In this document: positions 1-7,367 of the stretch, piece by piece
How the letters are laid out: the number at the start of each line of letters is the position of its first letter
How positions within the stretch are numbered: the stretch's first letter is position 1
Assembly (NCBI GenBank): GCA_017577895.1
Contig: PKQY01000065.1
Span: forward strand, 1-7,413
DNA length: 7,413 nt
Reading direction: 5' to 3'
Source of the DNA: Bacillota bacterium
GTDB taxonomy: Bacteria; Bacillota; Bacilli; ZCTH02-B2
The notes under the pieces: model-generated
Database searches by the model: none
What the model was told of the DNA's origin: nothing
Seen by the model: the letters and a program-made list of their open reading frames with translations, nothing else
Made by a program: the position numbers and the translations under genes

Positions 1-3000
1 TCCGTGCATCATAAGCGCTTTGAACAACGGATCCAAAGACTGGACCCCCGGCGCCATCGAATCGCCGTTGATCCATATTTCATCCCAGCTTTCGCCTTGC
101 CGTTCCATGTCCCGGATGCGGTCTTGCAGAAACACCCGTTCGTTTGCCACGTCCAGCCCTTCCATGTCCCGCCAAATGACCAAGATGCGGCGTGTCCCTT
201 CACGGTTCGTGGCTTTGACCACGCGATACGCACGGCCCTCGTTCTCCCAAGTGGCATACCGAATGACGCGGAGGCCGTACAAATAATTGAACGTTTCCAC
301 CAAATCCACCGGCTTTTTGACCGGACCGTCCTCGGTCAAAACCTCCAAACTGTAACGGAACGGATGACGCAAATCGAGGGCACGCAGACACGTTTCCGCT
401 TCCTGGACAAGTCCTTCTGTCCAATAGCGCAACAGAACGTGATCGTCCCCGACGAGTTCGCGAATGGCTTTGTCCCGAACAGCCGCCCGTTCGACGGTGG
501 TCGGCGAAGCCAAGTTATGCAAAGCGTCCTCATACGATTCGAGGCGCAAAATTTTCACCAAACGGGGCGAACGGGCCGCCTCCTGCGGCGTCGGCAGCCG
601 TTTCGGCCGGCCATTTTTCCACTCTGGCGCAAACATCACTTTCGCGATGCGGGGCAGAAGCACCGAATCAAAGTGTTCCCCCATTTCCACCAGGATGAAT
701 TGCCGTTCCCCGCCGTCTTCGCGGTTGAGGTTGATCACCGCATGGCCCGTCGTGCCGGAACCGGCGAAGAAATCGAGGACAACCGCCGGCTCCGACGGGT
801 CCCCGAGCGCAAAAATCGCATCTTCGACCGTGTATACCGATTTCGGATACGAAAACGCGTTTTGCGCTCCCATCATGTCTCGCAGCAAATTGGCGCCATA
901 TGTCCCGGCATTGTAACGGGGATCGACCCAATTCGTAAACAAAGCAGGCGTTCGTTCGCCGGACGCGATGATTTGGTAGATCGTTCCACTTTCCGAACAG
1001 ATCAGTTTTCCTTCATCGATTAAAGACTGGCACTTTTCATAGGACCTTCGCCACACTCGCTCCTGTCCGTCGGCGCCAATGGGATAAATTCTCAACCATC
1101 CCTCTTTGGTGAACGGCTCGGTTGGATACGGCGAACCGAGGGGCGGCGGCGGTTCTGAACCGACCACTTGTTTCGTTTTCGGATCCACCAGCAGCGCATA
1201 AAAACTGTTCGGTCGCGCGTAACGAAAGTTGCTTTCGGCCGTGCCGCTTCGTTTGAACGGACGATACTCCACATCATCGTTCACCACGCGGCCCCTGAGC
1301 GTCAAATCCGAGTCGTTGCGAAGGAGGGCAATCATGTATTCATGGGTATTGGCCAGTGTTTTTCCTTTGCCCCCTTGCGGATGGTGATTCACCACGATCA
1401 TTTCGCGGCGAAAGGCCGGAAATTGGCTGTCCAGCATGGCGCACAACCATACGAGTTCGTAATCGTCGATGGCGATGTAGAGAACCGGGTCGTTGGCATC
1501 CAAAAGTTGTTGGGCCGCCCGCAACCGCTCATAAAGGAGCGTGAGCCAAGACGAATGCTTGTACTGATTTTTGTATAAGATCTCCGAATCGCCGGTGTTG
1601 TATGGCGGATCAATGTAAACACATTTCACTTGCTGCTTATACCGTTCCATCAACAGGTGGAGAGCCTGCAAGTTTTCTCCGTGGACCAACAAACCGTCGG
1701 TGGCCTCATCCAAGTTGTCAAACGGCAAGGCTTCGATCAGTCTTTGCACAAACGCTCGGCTGAAGTGTCGCGTGTGCACCGGCAACGTCGGATGCTGTTC
1801 AAGCACCGATTCGTCTTCCGGCTCCAGTGCGAACCACTGCCGCCACTCTTCCCGTTGGCGCTCATTGGCCAGAATCTCGGGCCAAAACGCTCGAGGGACG
1901 TATTGAATCGGAATCAGATAGTCGACGCCGAGAATCAACTTTTTCTTTTCAAACAGCCGTTTTTGGACCTCTTCCATGTGGGCCAGAAATTCGATGACCT
2001 TGTCGGCCAACCTCCGGAACACCTGCAAGACGCGGCGTTTTATCTCCCAATCGGCTTCCAGGTCCATCAAATGAAGCATGTTATCTTTGATATAAAACTC
2101 CAATTCCCGTTGCAAAAAGCCCCGCAAATTCTTATGAACGAAGTAATCGCTGGTGTTGCGGCGGCAATAATGAGACAACCGCTTGAGCAACAGCGGCAGT
2201 TCGGGTTTTCCTTCCGCTTTTTCCTTTTCGCTTCGTTGATCCGCCGCCAGTAATTCGCGGATGTTTTCCTCCGGAATCGAACGCAAAATGGCAGGCAAAG
2301 CCTCTTGCAAGATCATGTCTTGCACTCGGCTGTGATTCCCGTAAAATTTCGCTTCTTCTTCCGTCAACGGCCGATATTCAAAAGGAAGCGTGTATTCTTT
2401 GGCTTCATCGTCATAGACGGCTTGTTCTGTTAACGGAAAGAAATACCGCGTTTTCCCTTTGAGATTCTCCTTAGGCGTCAGGGCTTTGGCCATGGTAAAA
2501 CGCACCCGGTATTCGCCCGCCAAATCGCGCACTTTAAAGGCGTACTCTTTAAACGTTTCACCCGTTTTGACATAATGTTGGTCCCGGTTGGCCCACGTGA
2601 AAAAGACCTCCTCCCCGTTGTACGGCACGGCGTAATTCGCTTCTGCGCCGTATCGCCGTTTGGGAATAAAATCCCCGTCCTCGTAATAACGGCTAAAAAA
2701 TTGGTACAGGTGGTTAAACACCTCTTCTCGGAGGGCAGCCATCACGTCCGCATCCGCCAGCTTCTTCTTTAACTCCGCATACTGCTTGACGAGTTTGATG
2801 GTTTGATACTGCGGATTGACCTCCCCGTTGGGAAGGATGGCGTCTTCCGCGATCTGTTGGCGCACATCCTGCGCCAGTTGTTCCAATACCGTTTTCAGCT
2901 GCTCATGCTCTTGGTCCGCTGCCCGACGAAATGCCGCATCCACTTCCCGCGGCAACTGCTCGTCCAGCCAACGTTCCATTTCCGCCCGTTTGAGGTGAAA

Positions 3001-3096
3001 CAGGCGATAAATCCCGAAATCCAAGTCGGCAAGATCCAGCTGAAAGAGTTCCCGAAACAAGGCTTGCAACCTTTTCAACGCATCGCCGCTGGCCAT
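1..3096 (-). CDS. Large beta-class DNA methyltransferase, type III Mod-like (partial, 3' end beyond window)
   Basis: This gene probably methylates adenine N6 (or cytosine N4) in DNA using S-adenosylmethionine. The reading frame is open for 1032 codons from the ATG at 3096-3094 to base 1, with no stop reached. Motif IV, IDPPYNTG, lies at residues 495-502 and motif I, LDFFAGSGTTGHAV, at about 774-787. This order (IV before I) marks the beta class. Just after motif I comes a QFILVEMGEHFD segment typical of type III Mod proteins. The region between the motifs (about 600-750) should hold target recognition. About 490 residues precede motif IV, including LDFGIYRL at 25-32 and a charged, helix-rich stretch at about 35-85. 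Ordinary Mod subunits are about 600-650 residues long, so this is a long variant. The last visible residues (GDSMAPG, then SLDPLFKALM) look close to a C-terminus. The start has a closely spaced AAGAAGGG; in-frame TTG codons upstream, after a TAA, are weaker alternatives. A restriction or helicase partner downstream is inferred only. Confidence 0.9.
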   Translation of the reverse strand, partial: MASGDALKRLQALFRELFQLDLADLDFGIYRLFHLKRAEMERWLDEQLPREVDAAFRRAADQEHEQLKTVLEQLAQDVRQQIAEDAILPNGEVNPQYQTIKLVKQYAELKKKLADADVMAALREEVFNHLYQFFSRYYEDGDFIPKRRYGAEANYAVPYNGEEVFFTWANRDQHYVKTGETFKEYAFKVRDLAGEYRVRFTMAKALTPKENLKGKTRYFFPLTEQAVYDDEAKEYTLPFEYRPLTEEEAKFYGNHSRVQDMILQEALPAILRSIPEENIRELLAADQRSEKEKAEGKPELPLLLKRLSHYCRRNTSDYFVHKNLRGFLQRELEFYIKDNMLHLMDLEADWEIKRRVLQVFRRLADKVIEFLAHMEEVQKRLFEKKKLILGVDYLIPIQYVPRAFWPEILANERQREEWRQWFALEPEDESVLEQHPTLPVHTRHFSRAFVQRLIEALPFDNLDEATDGLLVHGENLQALHLLMERYKQQVKCVYIDPPYNTGDSEILYKNQYKHSSWLTLLYERLRAAQQLLDANDPVLYIAIDDYELVWLCAMLDSQFPAFRREMIVVNHHPQGGKGKTLANTHEYMIALLRNDSDLTLRGRVVNDDVEYRPFKRSGTAESNFRYARPNSFYALLVDPKTKQVVGSEPPPPLGSPYPTEPFTKEGWLRIYPIGADGQERVWRRSYEKCQSLIDEGKLICSESGTIYQIIASGERTPALFTNWVDPRYNAGTYGANLLRDMMGAQNAFSYPKSVYTVEDAIFALGDPSEPAVVLDFFAGSGTTGHAVINLNREDGGERQFILVEMGEHFDSVLLPRIAKVMFAPEWKNGRPKRLPTPQEAARSPRLVKILRLESYEDALHNLASPTTVERAAVRDKAIRELVGDDHVLLRYWTEGLVQEAETCLRALDLRHPFRYSLEVLTEDGPVKKPVDLVETFNYLYGLRVIRYATWENEGRAYRVVKATNREGTRRILVIWRDMEGLDVANERVFLQDRIRDMERQGESWDEIWINGDSMAPGVQSLDPLFKALMMHG

Positions 3097-3149
3097 GATC
3101 CCTTCTTGAAGCCTCCCACAATCTTCTCTGTCCAACAAAGCTCGATCAA

Positions 3150-3178
3150 CTTAGAAGCCCTTCCCGTATTTTCGACAA
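3150..3178 (-). promoter_or_regulatory. Weak candidate promoter for the methyltransferase gene
   Basis: In the 120 bases between the upstream terminator and the methyltransferase start, the best sigma-A-like match is TTGTCG (3178-3173), a 17-base spacer, then TCTAAG (3155-3150). Each box matches 4 of 6 consensus bases. A promoter is expected here because the preceding gene ends in an intrinsic terminator, but this match is weak and could be chance. Nothing else in 3097-3210 is recognisable apart from a small TTTCGT/ACGAAA inverted repeat at about 3204-3217. Confidence 0.25.
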
Positions 3179-3210
3179 TTGCCCGGGAAATCCTTCATCA
3201 TCCGTTTCGT

Positions 3211-3251
3211 AAACGAAAAGCCGGCCATTCCCTTACGGGATGACCGGCTTT
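3211..3251 (-). terminator. Intrinsic terminator of the BASS transporter gene
   Basis: Read on the minus strand, AAAGCCGGTCATCCC (3251-3237), a GTAA loop and GGGAATGGCCGGCTTT (3232-3217) form a stem of about 15 pairs with one bulged A and one G-U pair. It is followed by T-rich sequence (TTTTCGTTT when the stem end is included). It starts 15 bases after the TAA of the transporter gene, where a terminator is expected. The T tract is interrupted by CG, so termination may be incomplete and some readthrough into the methyltransferase is possible. Confidence 0.85.
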
Positions 3252-3265
3252 GGTCCCCATGGAGT

Positions 3266-4210
3266 TTATTTGACACTTTGCACCTGCTCTGTCGTGCGGC
3301 GACGCCAGTAAGTCGCCAACAGGGGTCCGGAAATGTTGTGCCAGACGCTGAAAATCGCCCCCGGCAACGCCGCCAATCCGCCGAAATGGGCACTGGCCAA
3401 TCCGGCGGCCAATCCGGAGTTTTGCATGCCCACTTCGATGGAGATCGCCCGTTTTTGCGGCGTTTGGACTTTCAACACTCTGGCCACGGCGTAACCGAGC
3501 GCATATCCAAAGAGATTGTGCAACACGACGGCCAAAAACACGAGGGGTCCGACCGTCAGCAAATTGTCCGCATTTTTGGAAACGACACCCATGACGATCA
3601 AAATAATGGCGATGACCGAAATGAGCGGCAAGACCGAGGTGGCCCGTTGCACGGTTTTGCCAAAAAACGTATTGACCAGCACACCTAAGATAACAGGGAT
3701 GAGAACGACTTGCACAATGGAGACAAATAACGCCCAACCGTCCACCGGCAGCCACGACCCCGCCAGCACCAACATCAACGCAGGCGTGACAACAGGCGAC
3801 AAGATGGTGGAAATGGCCGTCATGGACACCGACAGCGGCACATCCCCTTTGGCGAGGTACGTCATCACGTTGGAGGCCGTACCGCCGGGAACACACCCGA
3901 CCAACACGACCCCTACCGCCAGCTCCGGCGGCAACCGCAAAAAGTACGCCAATAAAAATCCGAGCAAGGGCATAATCGTAAACTGTACCAGGACACCCAA
4001 CAACACATCTTTCGGCCGTCGGAACACCCGGGCAAAATCCGCACCGGTCAACGTCAAGCCCATCCCGAACATGACAATACCTAATAGCAAATTTACATAC
4101 GAGACGAGACCGGCGAAGGCGTCGACAAAATAAGCGATAATTGAGGCCAAGATCACCCAAAGGGCAAAATAGTTGCCGGCAATTTGGCTGATGCGCTCCA
4201 ACATGCCCAT
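3266..4210 (-). CDS. Bile acid:sodium symporter family (BASS) transporter
   Basis: This encodes a 314-residue, very hydrophobic inner-membrane protein with about nine or ten membrane segments, the usual size for bacterial BASS carriers. These carriers move organic anions with sodium; known family substrates include bile acids, pyruvate and (iso)pantoate, and the substrate here cannot be read from sequence. Family signatures are GCVPGGTASNVMTYLA at residues 105-120, in the conserved substrate/sodium-binding core, and EVGMQNSGLAAGLA at 259-272. MFGMGLTLTGADF at 48-60 is also typical. The closest named relatives I can suggest are Bacillus YocS and the pantoate carrier PanS, but I do not assign a symbol. 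Two ATGs occur in MGM; the first is chosen because the strong AAAGGAGGTG site lies about 7 bases upstream of it. The gene has its own promoter and terminator, so it appears to be a single-gene unit with no functional tie to its neighbours that I can see. Confidence 0.93.
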   Translation of the reverse strand: MGMLERISQIAGNYFALWVILASIIAYFVDAFAGLVSYVNLLLGIVMFGMGLTLTGADFARVFRRPKDVLLGVLVQFTIMPLLGFLLAYFLRLPPELAVGVVLVGCVPGGTASNVMTYLAKGDVPLSVSMTAISTILSPVVTPALMLVLAGSWLPVDGWALFVSIVQVVLIPVILGVLVNTFFGKTVQRATSVLPLISVIAIILIVMGVVSKNADNLLTVGPLVFLAVVLHNLFGYALGYAVARVLKVQTPQKRAISIEVGMQNSGLAAGLASAHFGGLAALPGAIFSVWHNISGPLLATYWRRRTTEQVQSVK

Positions 4211-4215
4211 CTTTT

Positions 4216-4225
4216 CACCTCCTTT
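4216..4225 (-). promoter_or_regulatory. Ribosome binding site of the BASS gene
   Basis: The minus strand reads AAAGGAGGTG, near-complete complementarity to the 16S rRNA 3' end. There are about 7 bases from GGAGG to the ATG at 4210-4208. It selects the first of two closely spaced in-frame ATG codons and predicts efficient translation. Confidence 0.9.
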
Positions 4226-4241
4226 CTAAAATCATCACTAC

Positions 4242-4270
4242 ATTATTGCATTGTTATATTAATCAATCAA
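4242..4270 (-). promoter_or_regulatory. Sigma-A-type promoter of the BASS gene
   Basis: On the minus strand, TTGATT (4270-4265; 4 of 6 matches) is followed by a 17-base spacer and AATAAT (4247-4242; 5 of 6). A TGC just before the -10 box gives an extended -10 element (TGn). The surroundings are AT-rich compared with the genes. Transcription should start near 4235, leaving a leader of about 25 bases that contains the ribosome binding site. The promoter sits directly after the stop codon of the SprT-like gene. I see no hairpin terminator in the 69-base gap, so readthrough from the glmS unit is also possible. Confidence 0.75.
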
Positions 4271-4279
4271 CCTTTTTAT

Positions 4280-4828
4280 TCATTTCAAATGGGCATCCCC
4301 TTCGTGTACCCCGCTTCCGTATGTTCCATACCCGATATACCGTAACCGACCGTGACATTGCCCACAGCGGCGCATTTTCACCAAGCCATGGACATCCGTG
4401 GCATATTTGCGATGCCGCAAATACACGTTTTTACATTCAACACACTGAAAGAGATGTTGTTTGCCTTTGTACGCATATGTGCCGGTTTTGGCCACGCCAT
4501 GGCGCATCAATTCCCGCTCAAAATCCGGCGCACCGTCCCGATACGGTTTACCCAGCATGTAACAAGCGTAATGAATGCACTCATGTTTCAACACATCGAC
4601 GATGACGTGCCGCTCCTGGTATTGCAACAAATCGGCGGACAATTCGATGGCAAAGGGCCTCCCGCCTTTCAAGGCAAACCTTCCGAGCACGCGTTTGAGC
4701 CGTCGGTTGACGAGAATCGGGATGTGCAATTCAAGCCCATAACAGGTCTGCAAAAATTCATCCGCTTCCCGCCGGAGCGCCTCCAACGACCACGGTTCCT
4801 GTTTTTCCCCTTCGCAAGACATGCTCAT
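4280..4828 (-). CDS. SprT-like zinc metalloprotease-domain protein with C-terminal zinc ribbon
   Basis: This 182-residue protein has the SprT-like layout. A metalloprotease helix, VLKHECIHYACYMLGKPY, holds the HExxH motif (His82, Glu83, His86), and is followed by DFERELMRHG at 102-111. A C-terminal zinc ribbon is formed by Cys129-x2-Cys132 and Cys155-x2-Cys158. In eukaryotes the related Spartan protease digests proteins crosslinked to DNA; most bacterial members have no proven substrate. The usual third zinc-binding His is not evident: Arg97-Asp98-Gly99 occupies that place, so Asp98 may serve as ligand or zinc binding may differ. The start chosen is the ATG at 4828-4826, which overlaps the TGA of the upstream HD gene (ATGA) and implies translational coupling; a GAGGGTG about 10 bases upstream can serve as binding site. 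A second ATG two codons later is possible. The frame extends further upstream, but that part lies inside the HD gene and looks like non-coding frame. Confidence 0.87.
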   Translation of the reverse strand: MSMSCEGEKQEPWSLEALRREADEFLQTCYGLELHIPILVNRRLKRVLGRFALKGGRPFAIELSADLLQYQERHVIVDVLKHECIHYACYMLGKPYRDGAPDFERELMRHGVAKTGTYAYKGKQHLFQCVECKNVYLRHRKYATDVHGLVKMRRCGQCHGRLRYIGYGTYGSGVHEGDAHLK

Positions 4829-5403
4829 CGGCCGACACCCTCTGCCGCACGCACTTCCCGAAGCAGCGCATAAAACGTCTCCGTCAGCCGCGCTTTGACC
4901 ACAGACGGCTTCTCTTCCACAATTGGATAATTCAACGCCACCGAAGGCGCCCAACGATTTTTGTTGATGCCTAACACACTCGCCTCGTAACGAAGGACAA
5001 GATCATCGGCCTGCTTTACCGCAACAATATCTTGCTCTTGCAACGGGCCGACGCCAAAAGATTGCCAGATCAAGGAAAACAGCCGCTCTTCCAGCTGCTG
5101 ATATTCTTTCAACATTTGTTTAACCGGTCGTGGCAAGTCGAGCAAGTAAGCCTCGGTGAAGTCATGGGTCAGCCCGTACAGGCGGGCGGCCGGCGAACAA
5201 TTTTTGTCCGTCAAATAACGATACACCAACAACAAATGTTGCCCAACACTGTAAAACACGGGCGAGTGGCCTCCGAACCGGCACAAATGACAGACTGCGT
5301 GAATCATGTCTTCTGCCACGATGTCTTCCAACCGCGGATCGAAAGGATAAAACTTCACGCCGGTATACGTTTCGATCCACCCGCCAATCCGTTGTTCTCC
5401 CAT
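4825..5403 (-). CDS. HD-domain phosphohydrolase, YfbR-like (possible 5'-nucleotidase)
   Basis: This encodes a soluble 192-residue HD-superfamily hydrolase that probably binds a divalent metal. The metal-site pattern is visible: His56 in YSVGQH, the His80-Asp81 pair in LTHDFTEAYLLDLPRPVK, Glu84 and Asp89 just after it, and Asp133/Asp134 in QADD. The spacings His-x8-Asp (80 to 89) and HD-x2-E match those of E. coli YfbR, a dNMP 5'-nucleotidase. The N-terminal ETYTGVKFYPFDPR and CRFGGHSPVFYSVGQH segments are typical of a wider group of HD hydrolases found in bacteria and phages. The substrate is therefore most likely a nucleotide, but this is inference from family. The ATG at 5403-5401 is preceded by AGAGGG, 5 bases away, which overlaps the TAG stop of glmS; the two genes are only 9 bases apart and should share a transcript. 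Its stop overlaps the next start. Confidence 0.87.
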   Translation of the reverse strand: MGEQRIGGWIETYTGVKFYPFDPRLEDIVAEDMIHAVCHLCRFGGHSPVFYSVGQHLLLVYRYLTDKNCSPAARLYGLTHDFTEAYLLDLPRPVKQMLKEYQQLEERLFSLIWQSFGVGPLQEQDIVAVKQADDLVLRYEASVLGINKNRWAPSVALNYPIVEEKPSVVKARLTETFYALLREVRAAEGVGR

Positions 5404-5412
5404 CGTATCCCT

Positions 5413-7248
5413 CTATTCCACCGTCAAGCTCTTGGCCAAATTGCGCGGCCGATCCACGTCATAGCCCCGCACCGCCCCGGCATAATAGGCCAGCAATTGC
5501 AGCGGAATGGCCGCCAGGATCGGCATCAAAAAAGGATGGGCCTGCGGAATATACAACACGCCGTCCACCACGTCGCCCACTTCGTCGTCACCCACCGTCG
5601 TGATGCCGACGACGAAAGCGTCTCGAGCCTTGATTTCCTTGATGTTGCTGATGGTTTTGTCTTTCACTTCCTCTTGGGTCACCAAGGCAATGACAGGCAC
5701 CCCCGGCGTGATGAGGGCCATCGTCCCGTGCTTCATTTCACCCGCCGGATAGGCGTCGGCATGCAAGTATGCCACTTCCTGCAACTTCAGCGCCCCTTCC
5801 AGGGCCAAAACGTAGTCCAATCCCCGTCCGATCAAAAAAAGGGTGTTCTGGTCATCGGTCACTTGCGCAAATTCATCAATGGCGTCATGGGTCATGACCA
5901 GCGTTTTCTCCACTTCTTCCGGCAGCTTCCGCAACGCCCGGAGCAATTCGGGAATCATAGGTCGCCCCGGGCCTTGCCGTTTCTCCGTGAGCCAGATGGC
6001 CAACAAAATGAGCACGACAATTTGCGACGTGTACGCCTTCGTTGCCGCCACGGCCAACTCGGGACCGGCTTCGGTATAAATGGTACAGTCGGCTTTGCGC
6101 GACACCGTACTATGCCGCTTGTTCGTGATGGCGATGACGGGACATCCGTGCGCTTTAGCCGTTTTCAGCGCCGTGATGGTGTCGGCCGTCTCGCCCGACT
6201 GACTCAAGACGATGACCAGGTGATGCTCGTCCAACGGTCCGTGGCTGTACGGAAATTCCGATGAAATGATGGTTTCCACCGGAATGCCCACCATTTGCTC
6301 CAATATTTTTTTGCCGATCATGCCGGAATGATGCGACGTCCCGTTTCCGATAATGTCGATTTTCTTTAGTTGCTGGATTTGCTCATCGCTCAAAAAGGCG
6401 TCCAGCTCCGGCAACCGCACACCATCATCGGCCAAACGGCCAGCGATGGTCCTCTCAATGGCCTTGGGCTGTTCAAAAATTTCCTTCAACATGTAATGGG
6501 GATAGTCCTGCAACGATACGTCTTCTTCATTCCATTCAACCTGAATCCGTTGCGGTTCCACGACCTCGCCGTCTATTGTCTCCACCCGAATTTTCCCGGG
6601 CTGCAAAATGACGATCTCCCCATTTTTGATCGGATGAATTTCGTGGGTGTACGGGATGAGGGCCGACGCATCGGAGGCGAGAAACGCCTCCCCTTGGCCA
6701 AACCCCAACACGAGGGGATTGTCTTGCGAAATGGCGATGATCGTGTCCGGATGCTGGCTGGACATGATGGCTAGGGCATACGTCCCTTTCAGCATGGGCA
6801 ACACCTTGCGCACCGTTTCCGTAAAATCGCCAGTATCGTAATGGGCCAACAGATGCGGTATCACTTCCGTATCGGTTTCCGTAATGAACGTATGCCCGGC
6901 CTGCGTCAGCTGTTTTTTCAAATGCGGATAGTTGACAATGATGCCGTTGTGAACGACGAAAAACCGCTTTTGATCGTCGCACAACGGATGGGCGTTGACA
7001 TCACTCGGCTTGCCTTGGGTTGCCCATCGGGTATGGCCGATGCCCAAACAGCCGTCACCGACGGGCTCCAACATCAGCAAGGCGTGCAAATCATCAATGC
7101 GGCCTTTCGTTTTCCGCACCTCGATATGTTTCAAGTCGGAGACGGCCACTCCGGCCGAATCGTATCCCCGATAGTCCAAACGCCGTAAACAGTCTAACAA
7201 AATCGGCCATGCCGTTTTGCGGCCGATATATCCGACGATACCACTCAT
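5413..7248 (-). CDS. glmS: GlmS-type glutamine--fructose-6-phosphate aminotransferase with altered glutaminase active site
   Basis: GlmS makes glucosamine 6-phosphate from fructose 6-phosphate and glutamine, the first step toward UDP-GlcNAc for peptidoglycan. The 611-residue length fits the family (about 600-610). Residues 1-240 are the class II glutaminase domain: Arg27, HTRWAT at 72-77, NAHP at 85-88, HNG at 100-102 and TDTEV at 125-129 are present. However, the nucleophilic Cys that should follow the initiator Met is Ser2, and the conserved WATHG reads WATQG (Gln78). The two SIS isomerase domains look intact: SQSGETADT at 349-357, AGPELAVAATKAYTSQ at 394-409, Glu491 and His507 in KLQEVAYLHADAYPAGEMKHG, and the C-terminal RNLAKSLTVE with Lys606. 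The start is the ATG at 7248-7246, with AGGAG 7 bases upstream; an in-frame GTG at 7263 overlaps that site and is rejected. It may be a paralogue working with ammonia or in the deaminating direction; this is inference. Confidence 0.92.
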   Translation of the reverse strand: MSGIVGYIGRKTAWPILLDCLRRLDYRGYDSAGVAVSDLKHIEVRKTKGRIDDLHALLMLEPVGDGCLGIGHTRWATQGKPSDVNAHPLCDDQKRFFVVHNGIIVNYPHLKKQLTQAGHTFITETDTEVIPHLLAHYDTGDFTETVRKVLPMLKGTYALAIMSSQHPDTIIAISQDNPLVLGFGQGEAFLASDASALIPYTHEIHPIKNGEIVILQPGKIRVETIDGEVVEPQRIQVEWNEEDVSLQDYPHYMLKEIFEQPKAIERTIAGRLADDGVRLPELDAFLSDEQIQQLKKIDIIGNGTSHHSGMIGKKILEQMVGIPVETIISSEFPYSHGPLDEHHLVIVLSQSGETADTITALKTAKAHGCPVIAITNKRHSTVSRKADCTIYTEAGPELAVAATKAYTSQIVVLILLAIWLTEKRQGPGRPMIPELLRALRKLPEEVEKTLVMTHDAIDEFAQVTDDQNTLFLIGRGLDYVLALEGALKLQEVAYLHADAYPAGEMKHGTMALITPGVPVIALVTQEEVKDKTISNIKEIKARDAFVVGITTVGDDEVGDVVDGVLYIPQAHPFLMPILAAIPLQLLAYYAGAVRGYDVDRPRNLAKSLTVE

Positions 7249-7255
7249 CTTTTCA

Positions 7256-7262
7256 CTCCTCA
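7256..7262 (-). promoter_or_regulatory. Ribosome binding site deciding the glmS start
   Basis: The minus strand reads TGAGGAG, with 7 bases between AGGAG and the ATG at 7248. This fixes the start so that Ser is residue 2, aligned with the MCGIVGY start of normal GlmS proteins. The longer frame beginning at GTG 7263 would place the start codon within this site. Confidence 0.85.
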
Positions 7263-7304
7263 CGGTGGTCCATCGCCAACGAAACCGGTCACCAATCTTG
7301 AAGC

Positions 7305-7334
7305 AAAAAAACCCTGTGAGAGTATCTCACAGGG
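7305..7334 (-). terminator. Perfect intrinsic terminator / possible attenuator in the glmS leader
   Basis: Minus-strand CCCTGTGAGA (7334-7325), loop TAC, and TCTCACAGGG (7321-7312) form a perfect 10-bp stem. It is followed at once by seven T residues (7311-7305). The T tract is on the minus-strand side only, so it terminates transcription heading toward glmS. It lies 56 bases ahead of the glmS ATG, and I find no convincing promoter between it and the gene. It either ends an upstream gene outside the window or acts as an attenuator for glmS. The flanking 7-mers CAACGAA (7343-7337) and TTCGTTG (7283-7277) can pair around the hairpin. Confidence 0.88.
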
Positions 7335-7367
7335 ACTTCGTTGTCTAAAAATCATTGCCTAAAAGTT

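Noticed and set aside
4..1023. A 339-codon plus-strand open frame opposite the methyltransferase, with others at 1630-2253 and 2803-3243.
   Set aside because: They are antisense to a continuous minus-strand frame with clear methyltransferase motifs, and their products show no domain and unnatural composition.
3198..4160. A 320-codon minus-strand frame overlapping the BASS gene in another frame.
   Set aside because: The product is Cys-, Gly- and Arg-rich with no domain, while the overlapping frame is a clear membrane transporter with a strong ribosome binding site.
4829..4954. A 42-residue N-terminal extension of the SprT-like protein.
   Set aside because: The extension lies wholly inside the HD gene, is Cys/Gly-rich with no family similarity, and the ATGA overlap start at 4828 gives a normal protein.
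5032..6264. A 410-codon open frame on the plus strand opposite glmS and the HD gene.
   Set aside because: Its product is rich in His, Arg, Gln and Pro with no recognisable domain, it lies opposite two well-supported genes, and long antisense frames arise from their codon bias.
7249..7263. A GTG start giving GlmS five extra residues.
   Set aside because: The GTG overlaps the ribosome binding site that serves the ATG at 7248, and the family begins directly at the MxGIVGY position.
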